Assembly: GCF_000559025.1 (NCBI RefSeq)
Contig: NZ_JAAN01000035.1
Coordinates: 62,001 to 126,000 of the forward strand
DNA length: 64,000 bases
Direction: 5' to 3'
From: Luteimonas huabeiensis HB2
GTDB taxonomy: Bacteria; Pseudomonadota; Gammaproteobacteria; Xanthomonadales; Xanthomonadaceae
The position numbers and the translations under genes are program-made. The notes under the pieces are model-generated. The model was not told the DNA's origin, searched no databases, and saw only the letters and a list, made by a program, of their open reading frames with translations. Within the stretch, counting starts at the first letter, position 1. Each line of letters opens with the position of its first letter. Positions 39,339 to 48,682 of this stretch are shown here, piece by piece.

Positions 39339-39661
39339 TGGCCGCGCCCGAGGACGCGGCGGCGCTGCGCGCGCTCTCCAGCGCGGAACTGGAGCGCCGC
39401 TACGCCGATCTGCACCGGCAGGTGTTCGCCTGCTACGAGGACGCCGACCTGGCCGTCGAGAGCGGCCGGCTCGGCCGCGAGGCCGCGACCGCCCGCGCCG
39501 GGGCGCAGGCCGCGCCGCTGATCGAGCGCGCACGCGCGCTGCACGCCGAGCGCGTGCGCCGGCTGCGCCTGCGCGCGCGCCGCTGGTGGATCGCGGCCGG
39601 CGCGACGCTCGCCGTCGGCGGCGCGGCCATCGCCTGGCTGCTGGCGCGCGCGCCGGGCTGA
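39338..39661 (+). CDS. Small tail-anchored-like membrane protein, unknown
   Basis: 107 aa. The start ATG 39338 overlaps the permease stop by one base, so it belongs to the export operon. Residues 1-80 are helical and charged (LSSAELERRYADLHRQVFAC, then RALHAERVRRLRLRARR), and 86-104 form one TM segment (IAAGATLAVGGAAIAWLLA), so the bulk probably faces the cytoplasm. I do not recognise the family; a transporter accessory role is a guess from position alone. Confidence 0.6.
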   Translation: MAAPEDAAALRALSSAELERRYADLHRQVFACYEDADLAVESGRLGREAATARAGAQAAPLIERARALHAERVRRLRLRARRWWIAAGATLAVGGAAIAWLLARAPG

Positions 39662-39817
39662 GCGCGGCGTTCCGCGCCCGGCACCGCGCGGTGCCGATGC
39701 GATCGGCCGGTCGCGATGAACGGACGCCGCACTGTCACCGCATTGTCATCGCAACGCGATAGAGGGCCGCGCCGCCGTCGGCTAGTCTGCGCGGCCCGTT
39801 CGCCCTCCCCCGCCCGG

Positions 39818-40876
39818 ATGATGCGCCTCGCCTGCCTGATCCTCGCCTGCCTGCTGGTCGCCGGCTTCGGCTCGCTGCCCGGGCGCCCGGCGGCGCTGGC
39901 CGGCCATCTGGTCGCGCCGTCCGGGGCCTCGCCGCTGTTGCCGCGCGAGCGCATCGAGGCCGCTTACGCGCGCCTGCCCCATCGCAGCGGCCACGTGCCC
40001 GCGCGCGACGGGGTGGCACTGTTCTGGAGCGCCTTCGATCCGGGCGACTACCGGCTGCGCTACGCCTGGTCGCGCGGCGCGCACGCGGAAGACATCCGTT
40101 TCGCGCTCGACTTCGACGTGCCGACCGCACCGGCACCGGCCCCGCGCGGCACCGTGGTGCTGCTGCACGGCTGGATGATGGACGGCGGCTCGCTGCTGCC
40201 GTGGTCGCTGCGGCTGGCCGAGGCCGGCTACCGCACGATCGCGATCGACCTGCGCAACCACGGCCGCTCCGGCCACGGCCCCTCGGGCTACGGCACCCGC
40301 GAGGCCGCGGACGTCGTCGATGCGGTCGCGGCGCTGCGCGCGCGCGGCGAGATCGCCGGCCCCCTGCACCTGATGGGCGTGTCCTACGGCGCGGCCACGG
40401 CGCTGTTCGCCGCGGCCGATCCGGCGCTGCGGGCCGAGCGGGTGGTGGCGCTGGAATCGTTCGACAACGCTGGCGCGGCGATCCGCGACATGGTCCCGCA
40501 CATGCTCGCGACCGAACCTGAGGGCTGGGGGCAGCGTGCGCTGCAGCACTGGATGCGCTGGCGCACCGATGCCGCCGCGCTCGACGCGGCGATCGCGCAG
40601 GCCGGCCGCGCGCTGCACCTGTCGCTCGACGAGGTCGACGTCGGCGCGGCGCTGGCGCGCGCGCCGGCCTGCGTGCTGCTGGTCCACGGCACCGCCGACC
40701 GCCACGTCCCGGTCGCGCACGGCCGCGCGCTGGCCGCCGCGGCGCCACACGCGCGCTACCTCGAGCTCGAAGGCGAGGACCACCTCAGCCTGCCGATGCG
40801 GCTGGACCGGCTGGCGCCGACCGTGATCGACTGGTTCGAGCGCCCCTGCGCGCGCACGGGGTTCGCCGCGCGCTGA
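39818..40876 (+). CDS. Alpha/beta hydrolase, membrane-anchored or exported
   Basis: 352 aa from ATG 39818 (ATG 39821 also possible; the frame is open to 39716 but that part is Arg-rich and not conserved-looking). A signal peptide or anchor (MRLACLILACLLVAGFGSL) is followed by an alpha/beta hydrolase core: LLHGWMMDGG oxyanion region, nucleophile elbow GVSYG, acid in HGTADRHVP and catalytic His in EGEDHLSLP. Substrate unknown; esterase or lipase-like activity is expected. TAGTCT at 39783-39788 could be its -10. Confidence 0.8.
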   Translation: MMRLACLILACLLVAGFGSLPGRPAALAGHLVAPSGASPLLPRERIEAAYARLPHRSGHVPARDGVALFWSAFDPGDYRLRYAWSRGAHAEDIRFALDFDVPTAPAPAPRGTVVLLHGWMMDGGSLLPWSLRLAEAGYRTIAIDLRNHGRSGHGPSGYGTREAADVVDAVAALRARGEIAGPLHLMGVSYGAATALFAAADPALRAERVVALESFDNAGAAIRDMVPHMLATEPEGWGQRALQHWMRWRTDAAALDAAIAQAGRALHLSLDEVDVGAALARAPACVLLVHGTADRHVPVAHGRALAAAAPHARYLELEGEDHLSLPMRLDRLAPTVIDWFERPCARTGFAAR

Positions 40877-40906
40877 GCGCCCGCCCGGATGCCTGCCGCG
40901 CGCCGG

Positions 40907-42250
40907 TCAGCCGCGCGCGGCCGCGGCCAGCCGCGCCGCGATGGTCGCCGCCTGCACGCGCAGCTCCGGGATCGCCACGCTCTCCCATTCCGTGCCGATG
41001 CGCAGGCTGCCGATCGCGTACAGATCGTCGTGGACGCGGCCGGCGGCGTCGCGCACCGCGCCATCGGCCTCCACGTCCAGGCCGAGCCCGCAAGGCCCGG
41101 CGCGCACGAGGCCGGCGTCGCGCAGCGCGGCCAGCAACGGATCGGCGCTGCGCGCCAGCCGGGTCTCGATGCCGGTGGCGTCGAGCGCCGCATCCACCCG
41201 CCAGCACAGCGCACGGCCGTCATGCGCGCGCGCATCCAGCCGCAGGCGGCCGTCCTCGCAGGCGATCGCCTCCAGGCGCGCGCGCGCCAGGACCAGATCG
41301 CCGCGCGCGATCATCCCGTCCAGGACCGCCGCTGCCTCCGGCGCGATCCGGTGGCGATGCACGTCCCAGTAGCGCACCGCATGGCGCAGGAAACGCGCGC
41401 GGTCGCCATCGCCCAGGCTGCGCCACAGCGCCACCCCGTGCGGGCGCAGCGCCTGCATCAGCCACTGCCAGGGGCGGCCGGCGCGGCGCAGCGCCTCGGC
41501 TTCGCCGCGCAGCGCGCGCAAGCGCGCGCGCAGCGGCAGCGCCAGCAGCGCATCGAGATCGACCGCCGCCTCTCCGGGGGCGGCGTGCGGCAGCGGCAGC
41601 AGCGCGTGCCGCGACAGCGCGACGATCCGCCCGCGGTGGCCGCGCGCATGCAGGGTGAGCGCCGCGTCCACCATGCTCAGCCCGGTGCCGACGATGGCGA
41701 CGTCGGCGGTCGCGGGCAGCGCGGCGACCGCGTCGTGGTCCCAGGCCCCGATCGCGCGGCCGGCCGCCTGCGCCGGGACCGGGATCGGCAGCCCGCGCGC
41801 GCGGTTGCCGGTGGCCAGCACCAGCGCGCGCGCGCGCAGACGCGCACCCGAATCCAGGATCAGCGCGCGGTCCTGCGCGTCGTAGCCGACCGCCTCGGCG
41901 CGCGCATGGTGCGGCGCGGTGCCGGGCAGCGCGCGCAGGCGCGCGGCCAGGTAGTCGTGGTAGCGCCGGCGCGGCACGTAGCGCGCGGCCACGCCGGCGT
42001 CGAAGCCCTGCGCGCGCAGGTACGCGACGAAGTCGTCCGGCGTCTCGGGATCGGCGCTCATGCCGCCGGCCGGCACGTTGAGCAGGTGCTCGTCGCAGCG
42101 GGTGGAATAGGCCGCGCCCGCGCCCAGCCGCGCCGCGGGCTCGGCGATGGCGATGCGGCAGTCCGGCCAGCGCCGGCGCAACTGCAGCGCCAGCAGCACC
42201 GCCGAGGCGCCGCCGCCGGCGATCGCGACATCGTGCTCCATGCCCTGCAT
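40907..42250 (-). CDS. FAD/NAD(P)-binding protein (YdhS-like)
   Basis: 447 aa (ATG 42250 or 42241). An N-terminal dinucleotide-binding motif, VAIAGGGASAVLLALQL, is followed by LGAGAAYSTRCDEHLLNVPA, LATGNRARGLP, and a second Rossmann motif, VAIVGTGLSMVDAALTL. The C-terminal AIGSLRIGTEWESVAIPELR closes the FAD site. It belongs to the uncharacterised FAD/NAD(P)-binding family with E. coli YdhS; no substrate is established. It starts one base after the rarD stop, so it is the third gene of an eamA-rarD-FAD unit. Confidence 0.8.
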   Translation of the reverse strand: MQGMEHDVAIAGGGASAVLLALQLRRRWPDCRIAIAEPAARLGAGAAYSTRCDEHLLNVPAGGMSADPETPDDFVAYLRAQGFDAGVAARYVPRRRYHDYLAARLRALPGTAPHHARAEAVGYDAQDRALILDSGARLRARALVLATGNRARGLPIPVPAQAAGRAIGAWDHDAVAALPATADVAIVGTGLSMVDAALTLHARGHRGRIVALSRHALLPLPHAAPGEAAVDLDALLALPLRARLRALRGEAEALRRAGRPWQWLMQALRPHGVALWRSLGDGDRARFLRHAVRYWDVHRHRIAPEAAAVLDGMIARGDLVLARARLEAIACEDGRLRLDARAHDGRALCWRVDAALDATGIETRLARSADPLLAALRDAGLVRAGPCGLGLDVEADGAVRDAAGRVHDDLYAIGSLRIGTEWESVAIPELRVQAATIAARLAAAARG

Positions 42251-42251
42251 G

Positions 42252-43154
42252 CTACCCGCCCCTCGCCGCGCGGCGGCGCGCGCGCGCCAGCCCGTCGGCC
42301 ATGAACAGCGCCAGCGCCGCCCAGATGATCGCGAAGCCGATCGCGCGGTCGCTGCCGAACGGCTCGTTGAAGAAGAACACGCCGATCAGCAGTTGCAGGG
42401 TCGGCGCGATGTACTGCAGCAGGCCGACCAGGACGAACGGGATCCGCCTCACGCCGTAGGCGAAGCCGATCAGCGGCAGCGCGGTCAGCGCGCCGCCGGC
42501 GACCAGCAGCGCGTCCACCGCCAGCGGCCAGTGGCCGAAGAAGCCGCCCTGGCCGCTCGCCTCCAGCCAGGTCAGGGCCACCAGCGCCGCCGGCAGCAGG
42601 AACAGGCTCTCCACGCCCAGGCCGGGGATCGCGTCCACCGCGGCCTGGCGACGGATCAGCCCGTACAGCGCGAACGAGGCCGCCAGCGACAGCGCGATCC
42701 AGGGGAAGCTGCCGTAGTTGAAGGTCAGCCACAGCACGCCGCCGGCGGCGATCGCCACCGACGCCCACTGCACCCGGTTCAGCCGTTCGCGCAGCACCGC
42801 CACGCCGATCACCACGTTGAGCAGCGGATTGACGAAGTAGCCGAGGCTGGTCTCGATCACGTGGCCGCTGTTGACCGCCCAGATGTAGAGGCCCCAGTTG
42901 AAGGCGATCAGGCAGCCGCTGGCGGCGAGCATCGCGGCCACGCGCGGCCGCGCGAGCGTCTGCCGCAGCCAGCCGCGGCCGCGCTGCCAGAACAGCCAGC
43001 CGGCCACCAGCAGCGCGCCCCAGACCACGCGATGCAGCACGATCTGCAGCGCCGGCACCGCGGCCAGCAGATGCCAGTACAGCGGCATCACGCCCCACAG
43101 CACGAAGGCGCCGGCCGCCATCCACAGGCCGCGGCGATCCAGGGCCTGGCTCAT
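42252..43154 (-). CDS. rarD: RarD-type EamA/DMT transporter
   Basis: 300 aa, ten predicted TM helices in two EamA repeats. FVLWGVMPLYWHLLAAVPAL near the N-terminus and NWGLYIWAVNSGHVIETSLG, then YFVNPLLNVVIGVAVLRERL, are the RarD signatures. Substrate unsettled. It overlaps the preceding EamA gene by 4 bp, and the C-terminus is a basic ARARRRAARGG tail. Confidence 0.9.
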   Translation of the reverse strand: MSQALDRRGLWMAAGAFVLWGVMPLYWHLLAAVPALQIVLHRVVWGALLVAGWLFWQRGRGWLRQTLARPRVAAMLAASGCLIAFNWGLYIWAVNSGHVIETSLGYFVNPLLNVVIGVAVLRERLNRVQWASVAIAAGGVLWLTFNYGSFPWIALSLAASFALYGLIRRQAAVDAIPGLGVESLFLLPAALVALTWLEASGQGGFFGHWPLAVDALLVAGGALTALPLIGFAYGVRRIPFVLVGLLQYIAPTLQLLIGVFFFNEPFGSDRAIGFAIIWAALALFMADGLARARRRAARGG

Positions 43155-44068
43155 CCCGGCTTCGCCGCCGGCGCGGGCCGCCGCGCGCGCGCCAGGCTGA
43201 TCGCGACCACGCCGGCCAGGATCACCGCCATCGCGCCGATGTCGTTCGGCCCGAAACGCTCGGCCGCCAGCCACGCGCCCAGCAGCACCGCGACGGCCGG
43301 GTTGACGTAGGCATAGCTGCCGGCCAGGGTCGGCCGCACGTGGTGCAGCAGCCAGATGTAGGCGGTGAAACCGACGATCGAGCCGAAGGTCGTCAGGTAG
43401 GCCAGCGACAGCGTGGCCTGCAGGCTCGGCAGCGCCGCGAAGCGCTCGCCCAGCAGCGCGCCCACCGCGAGCATGCCGACGCCGCCGCACAGCATCTGCG
43501 CCGCGGCGGTCATGAACGGCGACGGCAGGTCGCGGCCACGGCTCCACACCGAGCCGAACGCCCAGGCCGCCGGCGCGATCAGCAGCGCCACCAGGCCCAC
43601 CGGCGAGGCAGTCAGCGAGCTGCCGGCGTTGAGCCACAGCACCCCAGCGAAGCCGATCGCCAACCCCAGCCATTCCAGCCCGCGCGGGTACTGCCCGCGC
43701 ACCGCCGAGAACAGGCCGATCCACAGCGGCGCGGAGGCCACCGCGACCGCCGCCAGGCCGGAGGACACCGACTGCTCGGCGATGCACACCAGCCCGTTGC
43801 CCAGGCCCAGCAGCAGCGCGCCCATCGCCGCGCAGTTGCGCCATTGCGGCCGCGTCGGCGCGGGCACGCCGCGCCAGCGCAGCACCGCGTACATCAGGCC
43901 GCCGGCGAGCACGAAGCGGATGCCCGCCAGCAGCAGCGGCGGGTAGCCGCCCTCGAGCGCGAAGCGGATGGCGAGGTAGGTCGAGCCCCAGATCACGTAC
44001 AGCAGCGCCAGCGCGAACAGCACGGCGAGCGGTGAAACGGGGCGCGGCACGAGCGACGGGGCACTCAT
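43151..44068 (-). CDS. EamA/DMT family transporter (YedA-like)
   Basis: 305 aa from ATG 44068. Ten hydrophobic segments; LYVIWGSTYLAIRFALEGGY and PLLLAGIRFVLAGGLMY in the first repeat and YAYVNPAVAVLLGAWLAAE in the second are typical of the YedA/RhtA-like group, which export amino acids or metabolites. First gene of the eamA-rarD-FAD protein unit. On the minus strand, TACCAT (44126-44121) may serve as -10. Confidence 0.88.
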   Translation of the reverse strand: MSAPSLVPRPVSPLAVLFALALLYVIWGSTYLAIRFALEGGYPPLLLAGIRFVLAGGLMYAVLRWRGVPAPTRPQWRNCAAMGALLLGLGNGLVCIAEQSVSSGLAAVAVASAPLWIGLFSAVRGQYPRGLEWLGLAIGFAGVLWLNAGSSLTASPVGLVALLIAPAAWAFGSVWSRGRDLPSPFMTAAAQMLCGGVGMLAVGALLGERFAALPSLQATLSLAYLTTFGSIVGFTAYIWLLHHVRPTLAGSYAYVNPAVAVLLGAWLAAERFGPNDIGAMAVILAGVVAISLARARRPAPAAKPG

Positions 44069-44330
44069 GGAAAGGTCCGGGGGAAAGGGGCGCGCGCGGG
44101 GCGACGGCGCGCAGGCCGCCATGGTACGCCTGTCGGCTGCGCCGACGAAGCGACACGGTGTTCCGCCATCGCGGGGATTCCCGGCCGCCACGCCATCCTG
44201 CCCGCGCTGCGGGCCGCAGGCCGGTCGTTCGCGGACGTGGCACGTGGGCGGGCGCGAGCGCGCGCTTGCGAGGCCAGCTTCCGTGGGAGCGCGCTCGCGC
44301 ACGGCCCCGGATCGACGCGGACGCATCGCC

Positions 44331-44372
44331 GCAGTACGCGAACGCCGCCCGGAGGCGGCGTTCGCGTACTGC
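44331..44372. terminator. Perfect 19-bp hairpin downstream of the tail-specific protease
   Basis: GCAGTACGCGAACGCCGCC (44331-44349) and its exact complement (44354-44372) enclose a CGGA loop. No T-run follows on either strand. It lies 22 bp after the protease stop and upstream of eamA on the same strand, so it probably ends or protects the protease mRNA. The rest of the 325-bp gap (44069-44393) shows a GAGCGCGCTCGC-type palindrome near 44286 and no gene. Confidence 0.6.
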
Positions 44373-44393
44373 GGTTGTGGCGGCCTTCGGCGC

Positions 44394-46580
44394 CTAGCGC
44401 GCCCAGCTGTTGGGGCGCGTGGATTCCGGCAGCACCTGCGCGTTGAGGCGCTGGTCGCGGTTGAGCAGGCGCATGGCGTCGGCGAGGATCGCCGCCGACT
44501 CGTGCAGCAGCGGGTCCGGGCGCTCCTCGGCGGCCTTCTCGCGCGCGGTGTCGAGGGCGACGTCGCGCTCGTTGGCCTGCAGGCCGTCGTCGTTGTCCTC
44601 GGCCAGCGGGTCCAGCGGCAGGCCCAGCTCGCGGCGCTGCGCCTGGCGGTCGCGGCGCTTCTGTTCCTGGCGCTCGCGCTCGGCGCGGCGCTCGGCCTCG
44701 TTGAGCGAGACGTACTTCTTCTCGCGCTCGCGGCGCAGCTCCTCCACGTCCTCCATCCACCAGCGGAACTCGGGGTCCTCGGCGATGCGCGCCTGGTGCA
44801 GCGCCTCGAGCTGCGGCAGCAGCGGAGCGAAGTCGCCGTAGCGGGTGTGGGTGACCGCGGCGATGCGGGTCCACGGCAACGCGTTGTCGTAGGTGCTCTC
44901 GCCGAACTCGCTGGCGTCCACCGTGACCGGGAACTTGATGTCCGGCACCACGCCGCGGTTCTGGGTGCTGCTGCCGCCGGGCAGGAAGAACTGCGCCACG
45001 GTCAGCTTCACCGAGCCGAAGCGCTTCTGCTCGTTGCCCGGCCAGCGGTCCAGATCGACCAGGTTCTGCACGGTGCCCTTGCCGAAGGTGGTCTCGCCGA
45101 TCACCAGGCCGCGGCCGTAGTCCTGGATGGCGCCGGCGACGATCTCCGAGGCGGAGGCCGAGCCGCGGTTGATCAAGACCGCCAGCGGGCCCTCCCAGGC
45201 CACGCCGGGATTGCGGTCAGCCTCGACGCTGACGCGCCCGCCCGACTCGCGCACCTGCACCACCGGGCCGGTATCGATGAACAGCCCGGTCAGCTCGACC
45301 GCCTCGTTGAGCGAACCGCCGCCGTTGTTGCGCAGGTCCAGCACCACGCCGTCGACGCCGTCGGCCTTGAAGCCCTCCAGCAGGCGGGCCACGTCGCGCG
45401 TGGCCGAGGCGTAGTCGCCGGACTGGGTGCGGCGGCCCTGGAAGTCCTGGTAGAACGCCGGCAGCTTGATGACGCCGATGCGATGATCGACGTCGCCGTC
45501 CACGCCGGGAATCTCGACGATCTCGGACTTGGCCGCCTGCTCTTCCAGCCGCACCCGCGCGCGGGTCAGCACGATCCGCACCGGCTCGCTGTCCAGGCTG
45601 GCGCCGGCGGGAATGACCTCCAGCCGCACCTGGGTGTCCTTGGGCCCCTTGATCTTCTCGACCACGTCGTCGATGCGCCAGCCGACCACGTCCTCGATCG
45701 GGCCGTCGGCGCCCTGGCCGACGCCGACGATGCGGTCGCCCACCTTGAACTTGCCGCTCAGCGCGGCCGGCCCGCCGGGGATCAGCTCACGGATCACGAT
45801 CACGTCGTCCTGCGGCTGCAGCTGCGCGCCGATGCCCTCCAGCGACAGCGACATGCTCTGGTTGAACAGCTGCGTGCTGCGCGGATTGAAGTAGGACGTG
45901 TGCGGGTCGATCGAGCCGGTGTAGGCGTTGAGGAAGGACTGGAACGCGTCCTCGCCGTTGAGCTGGGCGATGCGGGTGGCCAGGTTGCGGTAGCGGCGGT
46001 CCAGGGTCTCGCGGATCTGCTCCGGCTCGCGGCCGGCCAGCTTCAGGCGCAGCCAGTCGTTGCGCACCGACTGCCGCCAGACCGCGTCCAGCGCGGCCGA
46101 ATCGGCCGGCCACGGCGCGTCCTCGCGGTCGTACTCCCAGCGATCGTCGGCGGTGAAGTCGAAGATGTCCTGGTCGAGGAGCCCGCGCGCGTAGGCCACG
46201 CGCTCGTCCACGCGCTCCTTGTAGAGCACGAACATCGCGATCGAGGGCTCCAGCTGGCCCTTGCGGATCGCATCGCCCAGCTTCGGCGCGAGCGGCTCGA
46301 AGCGCGCCACGTCGGCGGCGGTGAAGAACATCTTGCCCGGGTCCAGCGACTCCAGGTAACGCTTGAGGATGTCGCGCTCCATCGCCGCGTCGAGCTGGCG
46401 CGGCCGGTAGGCGTAGCGGCTGTCGGACAGCAGCCCGTGCACGAGCTGGGCGGTGCGCACCTGATCCACGCTGGGCGAGGCCGGGATGGCCGCTTCGCCG
46501 TCGGCGCGGGCCATCAGGGCCAGCGGGACCGACAGGGCCAGCGCGATCACGAAAGCGGAAAGCAGGCGATGGAATTTCAT
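44394..46580 (-). CDS. prc: Carboxy-terminal (tail-specific) processing protease
   Basis: 728-aa periplasmic S41 protease of the Prc/Tsp type. A signal peptide (LLSAFVIALALSVPLALMARA) is followed by an N-terminal domain, a PDZ domain at ~245-330 (GIGAQLQPQDDVIVIRELIP), and the S41 core. Catalytic Ser is S476 in GSASASEIV and Lys is K501 in ETTFGKGTVQ, with the 25-residue spacing of E. coli Prc. The C-terminal DUF3340-like region includes a long charged helix (AERRAERERQEQKRRDRQAQ). It degrades or trims envelope proteins. A -10-like TAGAGT on the minus strand (46705-46700) suggests a ~110-nt leader. Confidence 0.94.
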   Translation of the reverse strand: MKFHRLLSAFVIALALSVPLALMARADGEAAIPASPSVDQVRTAQLVHGLLSDSRYAYRPRQLDAAMERDILKRYLESLDPGKMFFTAADVARFEPLAPKLGDAIRKGQLEPSIAMFVLYKERVDERVAYARGLLDQDIFDFTADDRWEYDREDAPWPADSAALDAVWRQSVRNDWLRLKLAGREPEQIRETLDRRYRNLATRIAQLNGEDAFQSFLNAYTGSIDPHTSYFNPRSTQLFNQSMSLSLEGIGAQLQPQDDVIVIRELIPGGPAALSGKFKVGDRIVGVGQGADGPIEDVVGWRIDDVVEKIKGPKDTQVRLEVIPAGASLDSEPVRIVLTRARVRLEEQAAKSEIVEIPGVDGDVDHRIGVIKLPAFYQDFQGRRTQSGDYASATRDVARLLEGFKADGVDGVVLDLRNNGGGSLNEAVELTGLFIDTGPVVQVRESGGRVSVEADRNPGVAWEGPLAVLINRGSASASEIVAGAIQDYGRGLVIGETTFGKGTVQNLVDLDRWPGNEQKRFGSVKLTVAQFFLPGGSSTQNRGVVPDIKFPVTVDASEFGESTYDNALPWTRIAAVTHTRYGDFAPLLPQLEALHQARIAEDPEFRWWMEDVEELRREREKKYVSLNEAERRAERERQEQKRRDRQAQRRELGLPLDPLAEDNDDGLQANERDVALDTAREKAAEERPDPLLHESAAILADAMRLLNRDQRLNAQVLPESTRPNSWAR

Positions 46581-46759
46581 GCGGGGGCGGGTTCCTGGAT
46601 CGCCGACGGCAGCCGGCGCCTCAGCGGGAGTATGTGGCGTTCCATAGACGGCTTCCAGCGCCGGAAGTTGCACGGCGCGGCCCGGCAGCGCGCGAATTCA
46701 CTCTAACCGCGCGGGGTGGCACCGGCGTGAACGGCGCCTGCCCCGGGGCGCGCGCCGTG

Positions 46760-47773
46760 TCAGGCGGCGACGCCGGCCTCCATCGCCTGGCGGTCGGCAT
46801 GGTAGGACGAGCGCACCAGCGGCCCCGACGCCACGTGGCTGAAGCCCAGGCCCATGCCGTAGACCTCCAGCGCCTTGTATTCCTCCGGCGTCCAGTAGCG
46901 CAGCACCGGGTGGTGGTGCGGGCTGGGCTGCAGGTACTGGCCGATGGTGACCATGTCCACGTCGTGCGCGCGCAGGTCGCGCAGGGTGCCCTGCACCTGC
47001 TCCATGGTCTCGCCCAGGCCGAGCATGATGCCGGACTTGGTCGGGATGCCGGGGTGCTGCGCCTTGAACTTCTGCAGCAGGGTCAGCGACCACTGGTAGT
47101 CGGCGCCCGGGCGCACGTTGCGGTACAGGTCGGGCACGGTCTCGACGTTGTGGTTGAACACGTCCGGCGGATTCTGCGCCAGTATCTCCAGCGCGCGCTC
47201 CATGCGGCCCTTGCCGCGGAAGTCGGGGGTCAGGATCTCGATCCGGGTCGACGGGGTGCGCGCGCGGATCGCCGCGATGCAGTCCACGAAGTGCTGGGCG
47301 CCGCCGTCGCGCAGGTCGTCGCGGTCGACGCTGGTGACCACCACGTACTTCAGGCCCATGTCGGCCACGGTCGCGGCCAGGCTGAAGGGTTCGGACGGGT
47401 CCGGCGGCTTCGGCCGGCCGTGGGCCACGTCGCAGAACGAGCAGCGGCGGGTGCAGACCTCGCCCAGGATCATGAAGGTCGCGGTGCCGTGGCCGAAGCA
47501 CTCGTGGATGTTCGGGCAGCTCGCTTCCTCGCACACGGTGACCAGGCGGTTGGCGCGCAGCTTGGACTTCAGCGCCGCGACCGCGCCGTTGGAGGGGATG
47601 CGCACCCGGATCCAGGACGGCTTGCGCAGCACCGGCGCATCGGCGAACTGCACCGGCGAGCGCGCGATCTTGTCGCTGGCCACCTGCTTGACGCCCGGCT
47701 GCGGCGAGGACGGCGCCTCGGCGCCGACGACGGCGAGCGGGATGGATCGGGCGGTGGCGGTGGATTCGGTCAT
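46760..47773 (-). CDS. lipA: Lipoyl synthase
   Basis: Radical SAM enzyme inserting sulfur into protein-bound octanoyl groups. 337 aa. The auxiliary cluster cysteines are C81, C86 and C92 ([12 protein letters not shown]), and the radical SAM cluster cysteines are C107, C111 and C114 (CTRRCSFC). The C-terminal [11 protein letters not shown] holds the conserved Arg-Ser-Ser-Tyr. An N-terminal ~50-residue extension is longer than in E. coli. It is downstream of lipB by 64 nt, forming the usual lipB-lipA pair. Confidence 0.97.
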   Translation of the reverse strand: MTESTATARSIPLAVVGAEAPSSPQPGVKQVASDKIARSPVQFADAPVLRKPSWIRVRIPSNGAVAALKSKLRANRLVTVCEEASCPNIHECFGHGTATFMILGEVCTRRCSFCDVAHGRPKPPDPSEPFSLAATVADMGLKYVVVTSVDRDDLRDGGAQHFVDCIAAIRARTPSTRIEILTPDFRGKGRMERALEILAQNPPDVFNHNVETVPDLYRNVRPGADYQWSLTLLQKFKAQHPGIPTKSGIMLGLGETMEQVQGTLRDLRAHDVDMVTIGQYLQPSPHHHPVLRYWTPEEYKALEVYGMGLGFSHVASGPLVRSSYHADRQAMEAGVAA

Positions 47774-47837
47774 GGCGTGGGGTCAGCCGCGGGGTGCAGG
47801 AAGGGGCGCGGACGGCGCGGGACGCGGCGGGCCGGAT

Positions 47838-48497
47838 TCATGCCGCGGCCGCCGGCGGCGCGGTCTCGATCCGCAGCCCGAACTGCCGCGCCAGCTCGGC
47901 GAGCAGTACCGGCTTGACGGCCTCCATGCCGGACGGACCGCCCAAGTCTAGCACCGAGGTCACCTGCAGCCCCTGGTAGCCGCAGGGGTTGATGCGGCCG
48001 AACGGCTCCAGGTCCATCGCCACGTTGAAGGCCAGCCCGTGGAAGGTGCAGCCGCGACGCACGCGGATGCCCAGCGAGGCGACCTTGGCGCCGCCGACGT
48101 ACACGCCGGGCGCGCCCTCGCGGCGCGCCGCGCCGATGTTCCACTCGGCCAGGGTGTCGATCACCGCCTGTTCCAGCCGTTCCACGTACTCGCGCACGCC
48201 CAGCCCCAGCCGGCGCAGGTCCAGCAGCGGGTAGACCACGATCTGGCCCGGCCCGTGGTAGGTCACCTGCCCGCCGCGGTCCACGTGCAGCACCGGGATG
48301 TCGCCGGGCGCCAGCACGTGCTCCTCGCGGCCGGCCTGGCCGAGGGTGAACACCGGATCGTGCTCGACCACCCAGAGTTCGTCCGCGGTGGCGGCATCGC
48401 GCGCGTCGGTGAAGCGCTGCATGGCCCGCCAGACCGGCTCGTAGGCGCGGCGGCCGAGATCGCGGACGAGGGCCGGCGGCGGCGTTACGGGCGCCAC
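47838..48497 (-). CDS. lipB: Octanoyltransferase
   Basis: Transfers octanoate from acyl-ACP to lipoyl domains, supplying LipA. 219 aa from GTG 48497; no good SD is visible. Motifs: [53 protein letters not shown] with the conserved Lys, and [13 protein letters not shown] with the acyl-cysteine. The C-terminus is a short Ala-rich tail. Confidence 0.95.
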   Translation of the reverse strand: MAPVTPPPALVRDLGRRAYEPVWRAMQRFTDARDAATADELWVVEHDPVFTLGQAGREEHVLAPGDIPVLHVDRGGQVTYHGPGQIVVYPLLDLRRLGLGVREYVERLEQAVIDTLAEWNIGAARREGAPGVYVGGAKVASLGIRVRRGCTFHGLAFNVAMDLEPFGRINPCGYQGLQVTSVLDLGGPSGMEAVKPVLLAELARQFGLRIETAPPAAAA

Positions 48498-48596
48498 GTC
48501 ACGTCCGGAGGGTTGCGCGGGGGTGCGATGTCCACGACGGGATTATCCGCGCGGCCTGGGGGAATACCAAGCCGGATTGCCCCGGCCCGGGCGAAC

Positions 48597-48650
48597 TTGT
48601 AACGGTCACGGAACCCATTTAGAGTGCGTTCACCGCGCGTTCACGCGCGG
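48597..48650 (+). promoter_or_regulatory. Promoter and 5' hairpin of the 48683 gene
   Basis: TTGTAA (48597-48602), a 17-bp spacer and TAGAGT (48620-48625) make a good sigma-70-like promoter. The transcript would open with a CCGCGCG/CGCGCGG hairpin (48633-48650), followed by AGGAGAG seven bases before the ATG. Confidence 0.6.
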
Positions 48651-48682
48651 ATATTTCCGGCCATCCGTTCAGGAGAGAACCC

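Noticed and set aside
39716..39817. N-terminal extension of the alpha/beta hydrolase to ATG 39716
   Set aside because: The extension is Arg-rich without a fold and would bury the obvious signal peptide that starts at 39818.
48486..48547. A leaderless GTG mini-ORF before lipB (GATAAT, six bases, GTG at 48535)
   Set aside because: It is out of frame with lipB and only about 16 codons; no sensing codons or terminator. GATAAT may still be the lipB promoter.
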